Of a DNA stretch of 64,000 nt, positions 42,698 through 51,248 are shown piece after piece. The notes under the pieces were generated by a model. That model was not told the DNA's origin, ran no database searches, and was given only the letters and a program-made list of their open reading frames with translations. This DNA is from Actinophytocola sp044466355 (lineage in GTDB: Bacteria > Actinomycetota > Actinomycetes > Mycobacteriales > Pseudonocardiaceae). Position numbers and translations under genes: made by a program. The first letter of the stretch is position 1, and each line of letters starts with the position of its first letter. The DNA lies in contig NZ_JBITMQ010000019.1 of assembly GCF_044466355.1 (NCBI RefSeq), positions 1 to 64,000 of the forward strand, read 5' to 3'.

Positions 42698-43897
42698 TCA
42701 GGCCGCTTCCGCGAGCGGGTTCTGGTGCTGGGCAGGCGGGGCGAGCTCCCCTGCCACGTCCGCGCGGCCGCGGGCCGCCAGCACGGCCGCCACCGCGCCG
42801 AGCAGCGCGACGGCCGCGAACACCGACACGTTCAGCGGCAGCCCGCTGGTCGCCAGGAGGCCGCCCAGCAACGGCCCGGTGGCCGCGCCGAGGCGGCCGA
42901 TGCCGGAGGTGAGGCCGAGCGCCGTCGCGCGCTGGTGGGTCGGGTAGTGGGTGGCGACGTAGCCGTACACGACGATCTGGTTGCCCACGGTCGCGGCACC
43001 CGCCACCGCCACCCCCGCGTAGACGGCGACGACCGGCATCGGGACCGCCAGCAACACCAGCGCGCCCGCCGCCACGACGAACAACACCGTCGCCACCCAC
43101 CGCGGGCTCCAGCGGTCCGCGAGCGCGGACCCGGCCAGGCCGCCGACGACACCGCCCACGTTGAGCGCCAGCAGGAAGCCCAGCGCGGAGCCGAGGTCGT
43201 AACCCGCGCCGCGCATCAGCTGCGGCAGCCACGTGTTGAGCCCGAACACCAGCAGGAAGCCCGCGAAGTTGGCCACGGAGAACAGCAGCAGCTGACCCGG
43301 CCGCAGCATCCGCACCCGCAGGCGGGCCCTGCGGAACCGGGGCGACTCCGGCAGCAGCCACATCGCCAGCGGGACGAGCGTCACCAGCGGCAGCGCACCG
43401 ATCGCGAACAGCACGCGGAACCCGTACGGCTGCAGGAGCGCCACCGCGAGCAGCGCGGCGAGCACGCCGCCGACGGGGAAACCGACGAGCATGACGGCGT
43501 TGAGCAGGTTCCTGCGCGCGGCCGGCGCGGTCTCGACGACCAGCGCGATCGCGGTCGGCGCGATGCCGCCGAAGCCGAGGCCGGCGAGGAACCGGAACAC
43601 GCCGAGCAGTTCCGGGTTCGGCGCGAGCGCCACCCCGACCATCATCAGCGAGAACCACGCGAGGCACCCGATGAACAGTCTGCGCCTGCCGAGCAGGTCG
43701 GTCAGCGCGCCTGCGCTGATCGCGCCGATCAGCATGCCGATCAGTGCGTAGCTGCCGATCGCGCCCACTTCGGCCGGGGTCAGGTCCCAGCCCGGGTGCT
43801 GCAGCAGTGCCGGTACCACCGATCCGAACACGATCAGGTCGTACCCGTCGAACACGATGGCGGCGAAGCCGAGTGCCACGACAAGACGTAAGCGCAT
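42698..43897 (-). CDS. MFS transporter, aromatic acid:H+ symporter-like
   Basis: A 399-residue, 12-helix MFS protein. The first helix contains FDGYDLIVFGSVVPALL, matching the aromatic-acid:H+ symporter (AAHS, PcaK/BenK) signature with its membrane-embedded DGxD; ALTDLLGRRRLF is the loop 2-3 motif. These carriers move benzoates and related aryl acids, which suits a cluster making and activating a salicylate-type acid, by export of product or re-uptake of precursor. The start ATG at 43897 is certain from the conserved N-terminus. Codon 3 is TTA, the rare leucine codon, placing translation under tRNA-Leu(UUA) supply. Confidence 0.88.
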   Translation of the reverse strand: MRLRLVVALGFAAIVFDGYDLIVFGSVVPALLQHPGWDLTPAEVGAIGSYALIGMLIGAISAGALTDLLGRRRLFIGCLAWFSLMMVGVALAPNPELLGVFRFLAGLGFGGIAPTAIALVVETAPAARRNLLNAVMLVGFPVGGVLAALLAVALLQPYGFRVLFAIGALPLVTLVPLAMWLLPESPRFRRARLRVRMLRPGQLLLFSVANFAGFLLVFGLNTWLPQLMRGAGYDLGSALGFLLALNVGGVVGGLAGSALADRWSPRWVATVLFVVAAGALVLLAVPMPVVAVYAGVAVAGAATVGNQIVVYGYVATHYPTHQRATALGLTSGIGRLGAATGPLLGGLLATSGLPLNVSVFAAVALLGAVAAVLAARGRADVAGELAPPAQHQNPLAEAA

Positions 43898-43965
43898 GGT
43901 CAGCTCCCTAGAGGTGTCGTCCCAGTGTCCGCGAGGGCGCTGACGAGCCCGTCGAGGAAACAGCC

Positions 43966-43995
43966 GGGGGCGGACCGGTTCTCCGGTCCGCCCCC
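43966..43995 (-). terminator. Hairpin terminator after the second MFS gene
   Basis: Perfect 13-bp stem GGGGGCGGACCGG (43966-43978) and complement (43983-43995) with a 4-base loop, 17 bases beyond the stop of the minus-strand MFS gene at 44013. It separates that gene from the AAHS-like transporter. Confidence 0.82.
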
Positions 43996-44012
43996 GACTC
44001 GGCGACGCCACG

Positions 44013-45263
44013 TCAGGCAGGCTGCTCCGCCAGGTCGCGCGTCGGCTCGACGGGCGGCGGTGCGACCGCGGCCGGTGCCGGGTCGCGGTACAGGGTGAGC
44101 ACCGCGATCAGCGCGACCAGCGCGACACCCGCGCACACCAGCATCGCCACGGTGTACCCGGCGGCGCCGGCCACCCCGATCACCATGCCGGCCGCCGCGA
44201 AGCGGAGCCCGAGCGAGATGCTGGTCTGCACCGTGAAGTCCGAGCCCGCGGTCTCCGGTCGGCTGTGGTCCATGTTGATCGTGTACATGATCACGAAGAC
44301 CGCCGAGTTGAAGATGTTCACCATCACGATGGCGAGCAGGGCCCACGCCATGCCGCCACCGGCGGCGACGGGGATCATCGTGGCGATGGCGACGACCTGG
44401 CCCGCGGCGTACCAGACGAGGGCACGCCTGCGACCGAGCCGCGGCACCCACAACCCGGCGCCGATCGCCGCGGCGATGCCGATGACGCCGCCGAGGCCGT
44501 TGGTGAGCATGCCGACCATGCCGACGGACACCCCGGAGTCGATCAGGATCGGCACGAGCATGCCGTACGCACCGGGCATCGCGATCGCCAGCAGCGGCGT
44601 CAGCACCAGCGCCCACCGCTTCACACCCGGCTGGCGGAACACCGAGAACATCGACGGGCGCCGGGCCGGGGTGGCGGTGTCGGCCGGTTCGACGATCGGC
44701 TCCCGGAAGCGGCGGATGAAGTAGATCGGGATGGCGACCACGACGGCCAGCGTGAGGATGGCGGGCACCCAGCCGAAGGCGTCGTACATCACCAGCACGA
44801 AACCGCCGCCGATGACGTCACCGACGAAGTTCGCGCCGATCTGCAGGCCGTTGATGCCGCCGCGCTCGCGGCCGCTCATCATCCGCACGGCGAGCGCGTC
44901 GGTGGCGATGTCCTGTGTGGCCGAGAGAATCGCGACGACCGACAGCAGGGCGACGATGAGCCCGAGGTTCTCACCGACGTCGAGCGGGGCGAGCGCCACG
45001 ATGCCGAGCGCGGCCGCCGGCTGGGTGACCACGAGCCAGGACCGGTAGTGCCCGCGCTTGCGGGAGCCGTAACGGTCCACGAGGGGCGCCCACAGGAATT
45101 TCAGGGCCCAGATGAACCCGATGCCATAGATGATCCCGATGTCCTCGAGTGAACCACCTCGGTCTCGGGTGATGGCGGCGAGCGCCGTGAACAGGAATCC
45201 GATCGCCAGGAACTGACTGCCATACAGGGGTAAAAAGAGGCCGAAGACGGCACGCTTGTTCAT
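44013..45263 (-). CDS. MFS transporter, AmpG/RhtX-like
   Basis: A 416-residue MFS protein with 12 predicted helices. The N-terminal LFLPLYGSQFLAIGFLFTAL, GIIYGIGFIWALKFLWAPLV and RYGSRKRGHYRSWLV resemble the AmpG/RhtX (peptidoglycan-fragment or siderophore) branch. ATQDIATDALAVRMM is typical of that branch too. Whether it exports the product or imports a nutrient is open. Codon 11 is TTA (plus-strand positions 45231-45233). A TCGAGTA-N12-TACTCGA inverted repeat lies 18 bp upstream of its start, and its own hairpin terminator follows, so it is a single-gene unit. Confidence 0.85.
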   Translation of the reverse strand: MNKRAVFGLFLPLYGSQFLAIGFLFTALAAITRDRGGSLEDIGIIYGIGFIWALKFLWAPLVDRYGSRKRGHYRSWLVVTQPAAALGIVALAPLDVGENLGLIVALLSVVAILSATQDIATDALAVRMMSGRERGGINGLQIGANFVGDVIGGGFVLVMYDAFGWVPAILTLAVVVAIPIYFIRRFREPIVEPADTATPARRPSMFSVFRQPGVKRWALVLTPLLAIAMPGAYGMLVPILIDSGVSVGMVGMLTNGLGGVIGIAAAIGAGLWVPRLGRRRALVWYAAGQVVAIATMIPVAAGGGMAWALLAIVMVNIFNSAVFVIMYTINMDHSRPETAGSDFTVQTSISLGLRFAAAGMVIGVAGAAGYTVAMLVCAGVALVALIAVLTLYRDPAPAAVAPPPVEPTRDLAEQPA

Positions 45264-45280
45264 CGGCTCGGCACCTCACA

Positions 45281-45306
45281 TCGAGTACTGGTCGGGTATT
45301 ACTCGA
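45281..45306. promoter_or_regulatory. Inverted repeat upstream of the MFS gene
   Basis: TCGAGTA (45281-45287) and TACTCGA (45300-45306), perfect 7-bp arms with 12 bp between, just upstream of the MFS start at 45263. The GAGTAC/GTACTC half-site resembles the repeat at 49088-49111. A regulator site is likely; which protein binds is unknown. Confidence 0.4.
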
Positions 45307-45392
45307 ATAATTGTCTCCTTTTACCTACCCGCTACCTTGAGTCTTGAGTCACCTGTCAGTGGGAAATACGCGAACGACCGCGAACACGCGAA

Positions 45393-45423
45393 AACGCCCG
45401 GCCGGAAAGTCCGGCCGGGCGTT
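45393..45423 (-). terminator. Hairpin terminator after the P450 gene
   Basis: Perfect 14-bp stem AACGCCCGGCCGGA (45393-45406) and complement (45410-45423) around AAG, 31 bases beyond the P450 stop on the minus strand. Confidence 0.85.
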
Positions 45424-45453
45424 CTCCCGGGGTCCGTTGTCGACAGTGACGGC

Positions 45454-46686
45454 TCAGGCCACGTCGCGGCTCCAGCCGAGGTCGCCGGAGAGGGTCACCG
45501 GCAGTCGTTCCAGCCGGTTGATGCCGCGCGGGAAGCCACGTTTCCAGACGACCTCCTCCTCGGGCACGCTGAGCGAGAGATGGGGGAAGCGGCGCAGCAG
45601 CGTGCCGAACGCCACCTCGGCCTCCACTCTGGCCAGTGCCGCACCGAGGCAGTAGTGGATGCCGTGCCCGAACGACAGGTGCGCGTTGTTCCCCCTGGCG
45701 ACGTCGAAACGCTCCGCGTCGGGGAACTGGGTGTCGTCCCGGTTCGCCGACGCCCAGAGGATCTGGACGACCTCGCCGGCGGGCACGGACACCCCGCCGA
45801 TCTCGACGGGTTCCTTCGTGAACCGCAGGCCGGCGAGCTCGGCGGGACCGAACAGCCGCAGCATCTCCTCGATCGCGGAGGGCAGGAGCGACAGGTCGGC
45901 ACGCAGCCGTGCCAGCTGGTCCGGATGGGACAGCAAAGCGAACGTGCCGTTGGCGATGAGCTGTGCGCTGGTCTCGTGGCCCGCGTTCAGGATGGTGATG
46001 ACGAGCGAGACCAGCTCGTCGTCGTCGAGCTGGTCGCCGTCGGCGTCCCTGCTGCGCACCAGCGCGGAGATGAGGTCGTCGCCCGGCTCCGCGCGGCGCA
46101 GCCGGACCACGCGTTCCGCGTAGTCGGCCATGGCTCGCGCGCCCGGCGCGACCTGTTCCCACGCACCCCACATCATGCCCTCGAGCGCCTCGCGCCAGTC
46201 TTCCCGGAACTCCTCCGGGACGCCGAGCAGCTCGCTGATCACCGCGAACGGCAACGGGTAGGCGAAGTCGGCCAGCAGGTCCAGCTCGTCGCGGTCCGCG
46301 AGACCGTCGAGGAGCTCGTCGGTGAGCTGCTGGACCCTCGGCCGCAGCTGCTGCACCCGCCGCGCGGTGAACACCTTCGACACCAGCCGCCGCACCCGGT
46401 TGTGGTCCGGTGGGTCCATCATGGACACCGACCGGCCGAGGTAGCGCAGGTACTCCGGTGGCAGGCCGGGGGCGGCCGTGGTGTCGACCCGGGTCTGGTG
46501 CCGGGGGTTGTTGCTCACCCTCGGGTCGCTCAGCACCGCCTTGATGTCGTCGTACCGGGTCACCAGCCAGACCGCGGCGCCGTTGAAGTGGCGTACCTTG
46601 GCGACGGGCCGCTCGGCACGCAGTCTGCGGTACTCGTCGCGGTCGAACAGCAGCTCGAGCATCTTCGGTTCGGCGGTTTCCGTCAT
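45454..46686 (-). CDS. Cytochrome P450, CYP107-like
   Basis: A 410-residue class I bacterial P450. The I-helix oxygen motif is LNAGHETSA, the K-helix ExxR is EEMLR, and the heme-thiolate loop is FGHGIHYCLGAALAR. SMMDPPDHNRVRRLVSKVFT is the usual C-helix region. The overall look is that of actinomycete biosynthetic CYP107-like enzymes, which hydroxylate, epoxidise or couple aromatic rings. No redox partner is encoded nearby. The ATG at 46686 fits the family start; longer in-frame extension adds a non-conserved leader. Its own terminators lie on both sides. Confidence 0.9.
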   Translation of the reverse strand: MTETAEPKMLELLFDRDEYRRLRAERPVAKVRHFNGAAVWLVTRYDDIKAVLSDPRVSNNPRHQTRVDTTAAPGLPPEYLRYLGRSVSMMDPPDHNRVRRLVSKVFTARRVQQLRPRVQQLTDELLDGLADRDELDLLADFAYPLPFAVISELLGVPEEFREDWREALEGMMWGAWEQVAPGARAMADYAERVVRLRRAEPGDDLISALVRSRDADGDQLDDDELVSLVITILNAGHETSAQLIANGTFALLSHPDQLARLRADLSLLPSAIEEMLRLFGPAELAGLRFTKEPVEIGGVSVPAGEVVQILWASANRDDTQFPDAERFDVARGNNAHLSFGHGIHYCLGAALARVEAEVAFGTLLRRFPHLSLSVPEEEVVWKRGFPRGINRLERLPVTLSGDLGWSRDVA

Positions 46687-46715
46687 GACACCCTCTTCGT
46701 CGACTGTCCACATGA

Positions 46716-46752
46716 GGCGGTGTCCCGCGGATGGGATCCGCGGGACACCGCC
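46716..46752 (-). terminator. Hairpin terminator after the acyltransferase gene
   Basis: Perfect 17-bp stem GGCGGTGTCCCGCGGAT (46716-46732) and complement (46736-46752) around GGG, 22 bases past the minus-strand acyltransferase stop and just upstream of the P450 start. Confidence 0.88.
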
Positions 46753-46774
46753 GGCTGTCCTGCTGACCGCACGG

Positions 46775-47986
46775 TCAGGCGGCCGCACCCTCCTTGCCGG
46801 TCGCCGAGGCGCCGGACGGGACGGTGACGGGGAGCGAGACCGCCTGCGGCGGCTTGCGCTTCGGGCGGGCGAGGTGCTTCATGATCGGCTGCTCGACGCA
46901 CTTGAACAGGATCCACGCCGCGAGCAACGTGGCGAAGAAGAAGCCGATGAACACCCCGATGGCGGGCAGGTAGTCGTAGGTACCGGAGAACTGCGTCCGT
47001 CCCCAGTAGAGGACGACCATCTGCACCATGAAGAACGCGTAGGAGATGTTGCCGCCCCACACCGCGAGCCTGCTGGTGAGAATGCTCTTCACGCCACGCA
47101 GGTCAGCGGTGGCGATGGCGCCCAGGGTCAGGAAGTTCGGCAGGAGCCCGACGACGGCGTAGGTCCACGGCACGGTCACGAACTGCGCGACGGTCCACGA
47201 CGCGGCCCACAGCGCCAGCAGCACGGGGACGCGGATGTGCGGGAACAGGCCGCGCCGGACGATCTCCGCGAGCAGCATGCCGAGCGTGAACTCGAAGAGC
47301 CGCGACGGCGGGAACAGCGAGGCGAACCACATCTGGTTCGGCGAGATCGGCAGGATGCCGGGCAGGATCGGGTCGTGGAAGAACAGCTTGGCGGCCAACG
47401 GGATCGCCACCACACCGGCACCCGCGGCACCGGCCCACAGCCACAGCCGGCTGTCCGCGATGCGGCGGATCGGCCGGATCAGGAACGGGAACATCGTGTA
47501 GAACAACAGCTCGGCGCACAGCGACCAGACGATGACGTTGGCTCCGCCATGCGGCTCGTTGGGGTCCCAGGTGTGCACGAGCAGCAGGTTCGGCAGCCAG
47601 TTGGTGGTCGCGCCGGTGATGAGGATCAGCGCCAGCACGAACGTGACGACGTGGTTAGGGAAGACGCGGAAGAACCGGCGGCGCCAGAACGAACTGGGAC
47701 GCTCACCCGGTTTCGACGACCACGCCAGCACGAACCCGCTGAGCATGAAGAACAGGGAGAGGAACGGCAGCCCGATCGGAATCATGAACTCCGATAACCA
47801 GGTGGCGAACCCCTGGTCGGCGAACGGCGTGACCGGGGTGGTGAAGCCGGACGCCGGGTTGTAGAGGTGGGTGGCGTGGATGAAGAAAATGCCGATCGCG
47901 ATCGGGAAGCGGAAGCCCGTCATGCCTTGGAGTAACTTGACGGGTTGGTCCGATCCGCTCGGACTGGTGGTCTTCGTCGCAGACAA
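46775..47986 (-). CDS. Membrane O-acyltransferase (acyltransferase 3 family)
   Basis: A 403-residue polytopic protein of the acyltransferase-3 (OafA/MdmB) family. IGIFFIHATHLY holds the family's catalytic-type His, PFLSLFFMLSGFVLAWS and FWRRRFFRVFPNHVV match the conserved RxxR-containing region, and about ten hydrophobic helices follow. Such enzymes O-acylate sugars of antibiotics or envelope glycans using acyl-CoA. Here it may acylate the product's sugar (inference). The likeliest start is TTG at 47986, 8 bases after AAAGG. Codons 18 and 64 are TTA, two in one gene. Confidence 0.85.
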   Translation of the reverse strand: MSATKTTSPSGSDQPVKLLQGMTGFRFPIAIGIFFIHATHLYNPASGFTTPVTPFADQGFATWLSEFMIPIGLPFLSLFFMLSGFVLAWSSKPGERPSSFWRRRFFRVFPNHVVTFVLALILITGATTNWLPNLLLVHTWDPNEPHGGANVIVWSLCAELLFYTMFPFLIRPIRRIADSRLWLWAGAAGAGVVAIPLAAKLFFHDPILPGILPISPNQMWFASLFPPSRLFEFTLGMLLAEIVRRGLFPHIRVPVLLALWAASWTVAQFVTVPWTYAVVGLLPNFLTLGAIATADLRGVKSILTSRLAVWGGNISYAFFMVQMVVLYWGRTQFSGTYDYLPAIGVFIGFFFATLLAAWILFKCVEQPIMKHLARPKRKPPQAVSLPVTVPSGASATGKEGAAA

Positions 47987-48176
47987 TGTACCGCACCTTT
48001 CGTCGGCGGGGACGGAAGATCCGACGTTGGCAAGTCGAAAGTGGACGAGCCGCCCGGTCTTCGGGGAACTAGTCTGCGACCAAGAATCTGTTCGGAGTGT
48101 CCCGGCGTCGTGGGGCGCGAGTCTCCATGCGTCCGGGATTGGCTCCCGCGTGCCTACCGGTGCCCGGCAGGGAGGT

Positions 48177-48214
48177 GGCGCGGGGCCGGCCGTCGAGACA
48201 GCCGACCCCGCGCC
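48177..48214 (-). terminator. Hairpin terminator
   Basis: GGCGCGGGG (48177-48185) pairs with CCCCGCGCC (48206-48214), with an inner CGGC/GCCG extension after one mismatch. It lies 20 bases beyond the stop of the minus-strand membrane-protein gene at 48234. Confidence 0.65.
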
Positions 48215-48233
48215 GGGTTCCGGTCCGTGTGGC

Positions 48234-48938
48234 TCAGACCCGGGCCGCCGCGTCGGCCCCGGCCGGTGCGCCCGCGGGCGCGCGCTTGAAGGCGGCGGCG
48301 ATGCCGACGATCAGCAGCCAGACGAAGCTGAGGTAGCGGCCGAAGAGCGTGAACGCCACGAACGCCTGCCCGAACCCGGACAGCGCGGCGAGCAGCGCGA
48401 GCGAGCCGACGACGATGCCCGTGATCTTCAGCCACTTGGGCAGCACGTTGGCGAGTCCGACCGCGGCGGCGACGACGGCCAGGCCGAGCGTGGCGACGTG
48501 CAGGGGGCCACCGGTCCAGAAAGCGAGCTGGTACAGCGCCTGGGCCGTCGGGCCCTCCGAGGCGGCGTCCGTGGCGAGGCCGGCCTGTGCCGCGGCACCG
48601 ACCATGAGCATCGCGGCGGACACCGCGCCCGCGGTGCTCGCGACGCTCGCGGCGGCACCGGAACCACGCACCGTACGGATGAGGTTGGCGACCACACCGG
48701 CGAAGATGATCAGTGCGATCGCGGCCACGATCTGCAGGGCGGCGTTGGTCTCAGCGGCGGAACCGTTGGCGCTGAACCACTCCTGCGCGGCCGACATCTC
48801 GTCGGTGGGCCGCGGGTACGCGATGCTGGAGTCGGCGCCGAAATCCTGCGCGAACGTCCCGGCTACCCACAGCAGCGCGAAGAGCGCACCGGCCAGCACG
48901 CCAAGGTTCGCTTTTCGGGCACCTTGCGTGGAAGTCAT
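48234..48938 (-). CDS. DUF4386-like integral membrane protein
   Basis: A 234-residue protein with about six hydrophobic helices (LGVLAGALFALLWVAGTFAQ, LQIVAAIALIIFAGVVANLI, PLHVATLGLAVVAAAVGLAN, FGRYLSFVWLLIVGIAAAF) and an external loop containing PRPTDEMSAAQEWFSANGSA. I do not recognise a function. AGAAAGGGAGAAGC precedes the ATG at 48938. It lies just downstream of the two-component regulator genes, and an excellent inverted repeat (49088-49111) sits 150 bp upstream of its start. It may therefore be a target of that regulator (inference). Confidence 0.6.
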   Translation of the reverse strand: MTSTQGARKANLGVLAGALFALLWVAGTFAQDFGADSSIAYPRPTDEMSAAQEWFSANGSAAETNAALQIVAAIALIIFAGVVANLIRTVRGSGAAASVASTAGAVSAAMLMVGAAAQAGLATDAASEGPTAQALYQLAFWTGGPLHVATLGLAVVAAAVGLANVLPKWLKITGIVVGSLALLAALSGFGQAFVAFTLFGRYLSFVWLLIVGIAAAFKRAPAGAPAGADAAARV

Positions 48939-49087
48939 TGCTTCTCCCTTTCTTGACACCCTCCCACCTCAGGACGCCGGCGCGCGGCCGTCGTCCGTCT
49001 CGTCCGGGGTGGTCGTGTGTACGGACCGTGTTCGTGCCCACTCTGACAGCTAGAACTGACAAAGACCTCTAGCTGGCGGAGTATTCG

Positions 49088-49111
49088 CGAGTACCTCTTG
49101 AGTGGTACTCG
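49088..49111. promoter_or_regulatory. Candidate response-regulator operator
   Basis: CGAGTACC (49088-49095) and GGTACTCG (49104-49111), a perfect 8-bp inverted repeat with an 8-bp spacer. It lies between the response-regulator stop (49155) and the membrane-protein start (48938). Related GTACTC half-sites flank the kinase gene at 51150 and 51199. A binding site of the LuxR-type regulator is the natural inference. Confidence 0.5.
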
Positions 49112-49154
49112 ACCGGGTCCCGTGTAGTAGGGAAAATTCGTCGCGGAGCCGCGT

Positions 49155-49820
49155 TCAGTGCGCCCATCCGGGGCGTACCAGCCCCGATTCGTACGCGAAC
49201 ACGACCAGCTGCGCGCGGTCGCGTGCGGCCAGTTTCGTCATGGCGCGGCTGACGTGCGTCTTGGCCGTCGCCGGGCTGACCACGAGGCGGTCGGCGATCT
49301 CGTCGTTCGTCAGGCCTTCGCCGACGAGGGCGACCACCTCGCGCTCGCGTTCGGTCAGCAGGTCCAGCCGCGCAGGCTGCCGGACTTTCTTGGCCCTGGT
49401 GGCGAATTCGGCGATGAGCCGCCGCGTCACACTGGGGGACAGCAGCGCGTCGCCGCCCGCCACCACGCGCACCGCGCGGATGAGCTCGACCGGTTCGGTG
49501 TCCTTGACCAGGAACCCGCTCGCGCCGACGCGGATCGCCTCGAAGACGTACTCGTCCTCCTCGAACGTGGTGAGGATGAGGATGTGCACGCCCTCGAGTC
49601 CCTGGGCGTCGGAGATGCGCCTGGTGGCCTCGAGCCCGTCGAGGTTCGGCATCCGGATGTCCATGAGCAGCACGTCGGGCCGGTGCGTCCGCGCCGTGGC
49701 CACCGCCTCTTCTCCGTCGGACGCCTCGGCGACGACCTCGATGTCCTCCTGCGCGTTCAGCAACGCGCGGAAGCCGGCACGCACCAGTGCCTGGTCGTCG
49801 GCCAGCACCACTCGGATCAT
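49155..49820 (-). CDS. LuxR/NarL-family response regulator
   Basis: A 221-residue regulator. The receiver domain starts IRVVLADDQALVRAGFRALL, with the phospho-acceptor Asp in VLLMDIRMPNLDG and the switch Lys in FLVKD. The C-terminal HTH is LTEREREVVALVGEGLTNDE followed by IADRLVVSPATAKTHVSRAM. Its start overlaps the kinase stop by 4 bases, so kinase and regulator are translated together. It likely controls nearby genes: the membrane protein downstream and perhaps the divergent DUF1707 to ABC-exporter genes, given shared GTACTC repeats. Confidence 0.93.
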   Translation of the reverse strand: MIRVVLADDQALVRAGFRALLNAQEDIEVVAEASDGEEAVATARTHRPDVLLMDIRMPNLDGLEATRRISDAQGLEGVHILILTTFEEDEYVFEAIRVGASGFLVKDTEPVELIRAVRVVAGGDALLSPSVTRRLIAEFATRAKKVRQPARLDLLTEREREVVALVGEGLTNDEIADRLVVSPATAKTHVSRAMTKLAARDRAQLVVFAYESGLVRPGWAH

Positions 49821-51091
49821 GTCGCCCCGTTCTCGGCCTTCGTGCTGACGCTGCTCGTGTCGTCGCTGTTCGTGTCGTCGCTGTTCGTGTCGTCGCTGTC
49901 GGTGGGCTCGGCAGGCTCGGCGCCGCCGGACGGGCCTGTCGGCAGGGTCGCGGTGACGCGGAAACCGTTCCCGGGCCGAGGACCGGCGACCAATGTACCG
50001 CCGAGCGCCTCCGCCCGCTGGCGCATGCCGGTGAGACCGCTGCCGCTGCCGAGCTTCGCGGCGGCCGCCCCGGTGCCCCGGCCGTCGTCGTCGATCCGGA
50101 CACGCAGCTCGTCGTCGCGGTAGTCGAGAAGGACGGTCGCCTCGGCGGGGCCGGCGTGGCGGTAGGTGTTGGTCAGCGACTCCTGCACGATCCGCAGGGC
50201 TGCCGCGTCCACCCCGCTCGGCACCTGCCGCCGTGTCCCGGTCACCGTCAGCTTCACCCGCAGACCCGCCGCGCGCATCCGCTCCAGCAACGGGTCCAGC
50301 TGGTCGAGGCTCGCCACCGGGTGCCGGGGTGCCGCGCCGGTGCCGTCGACGTCCCGGAGCACGCCGAGGATGTTGCGCAGCTCGACCAGCACCTCCTTGC
50401 TCGACTGCTTGATCGCGGCCAGCGCCTGGCGGGCCTGCTCCGGCTGGTCGTCGATCAGGTGGAGGGCCACCCCGGACTGCACGTTGATCAGTGAGACGTG
50501 GTGGGCCAGCACGTCGTGCACCTCGCGGGCGATGCGCAGCCGTTCCTCGCCCGCGCGCCGCTTGGCCTGCTCCTCCCTGGTCTCCTCCTCCTGCGCGGCC
50601 CGGTCCCGGCGGATCTTGACGATCTCGGCGACCACCATGATCAGGGTGAGCCAGGCGACCGCGAACGCGAACTCGCCGAGGCCGAGCCGGTACCGGTCGG
50701 TGACGACGTCCATCACGACCAGCAGACCGAGCACCACGGCCGGCCCGATCGTCCAGGCCAGGAGCCGTCGCCCGTGGAGGACGGCGTTGAACAACGCGAC
50801 CACCACGCTGAGGAACACCGGTCCGTACGGGTACTCGAGCAGCAGGTACAGGCAGGTCACCAGGGCCACGGCGACGAACGTGGGGACGGGGTACCGGCGG
50901 CGCAGCAGGAGCAGGGCGGGCCCGAGGAGCAGCAGCGCGACCGTCAGGGGGCCGAACCGGTCGGTCGCGCCCTGGAAGTGGGCGGCCGGCACGGTCGCGG
51001 CGACCTGGATGATCGACGTGGGCACCACGATCGCGATGGCGGGCAGTGCCCCCCACCCTGGTCCGCGGGATCGCTGTGGCGAAGTTGCCAT
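49817..51091 (-). CDS. Two-component sensor histidine kinase
   Basis: A 424-residue kinase of the HisKA_3 class that pairs with NarL-type regulators. About five to six N-terminal helices (PAIAIVVPTSIIQVAATVPA to WLTLIMVVAEIVKI) are followed by the H-box REVHDVLAHHVSLINVQSG and the ATPase segments IDDDGRGTGAA and GSGLTGMRQRAEALGG. The C-terminal tail contains repeats of S-D-D-T-N from a 15-bp tandem repeat. It resembles DesK/LiaS-type envelope sensors. The ATG at 51091 is chosen; in-frame codons further upstream lie in the divergent promoter region. Confidence 0.9.
   Translation of the reverse strand: MATSPQRSRGPGWGALPAIAIVVPTSIIQVAATVPAAHFQGATDRFGPLTVALLLLGPALLLLRRRYPVPTFVAVALVTCLYLLLEYPYGPVFLSVVVALFNAVLHGRRLLAWTIGPAVVLGLLVVMDVVTDRYRLGLGEFAFAVAWLTLIMVVAEIVKIRRDRAAQEEETREEQAKRRAGEERLRIAREVHDVLAHHVSLINVQSGVALHLIDDQPEQARQALAAIKQSSKEVLVELRNILGVLRDVDGTGAAPRHPVASLDQLDPLLERMRAAGLRVKLTVTGTRRQVPSGVDAAALRIVQESLTNTYRHAGPAEATVLLDYRDDELRVRIDDDGRGTGAAAAKLGSGSGLTGMRQRAEALGGTLVAGPRPGNGFRVTATLPTGPSGGAEPAEPTDSDDTNSDDTNSDDTSSVSTKAENGAT
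49856..49900. repeat. 15-bp tandem repeat, three copies
   Basis: Three head-to-tail copies of CGTGTCGTCGCTGTT (third copy ends in C) at 49856-49870, 49871-49885 and 49886-49900. They encode an S-D-D-T-N repeat in the disordered tail of the histidine kinase. Likely prone to slippage; no wider role is evident. Confidence 0.85.
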
Positions 51092-51149
51092 GTCTGCACA
51101 GTAGATCAGGCAGGTGGGGGCGGACACCGGACGAGAGATGGCTCGACCA

Positions 51150-51199
51150 GTACTCCACGGGGCGCAGACGACGGGGGCGGCACCGGTCGGGTGGAGTAC
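51150..51199. promoter_or_regulatory. Inverted repeat in the kinase/DUF1707 divergent region
   Basis: GTACTCCAC (51150-51158) and GTGGAGTAC (51191-51199), perfect 9-bp arms with 32 bp between, in the promoter region shared by the kinase gene (start 51091) and the DUF1707 gene (start 51249). The GTACTC core is shared with the site at 49088, so autoregulation by the NarL-type regulator is plausible. Confidence 0.45.
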
Positions 51200-51248
51200 G
51201 GGGAAAGCCGTCCCCGGTGCGATGCCCGCGACGGCCGTCCCGGGCACG

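Noticed and set aside
44013..45263. Reading the MFS gene as an antibiotic exporter of the DHA family
   Set aside because: Its sequence is nearer to AmpG/RhtX-type carriers; substrate and direction cannot be inferred.
49856..49900. Tandem 15-bp units as a possible CRISPR-like array
   Set aside because: No spacers, direct head-to-tail units inside a coding tail; it is a simple in-frame repeat.
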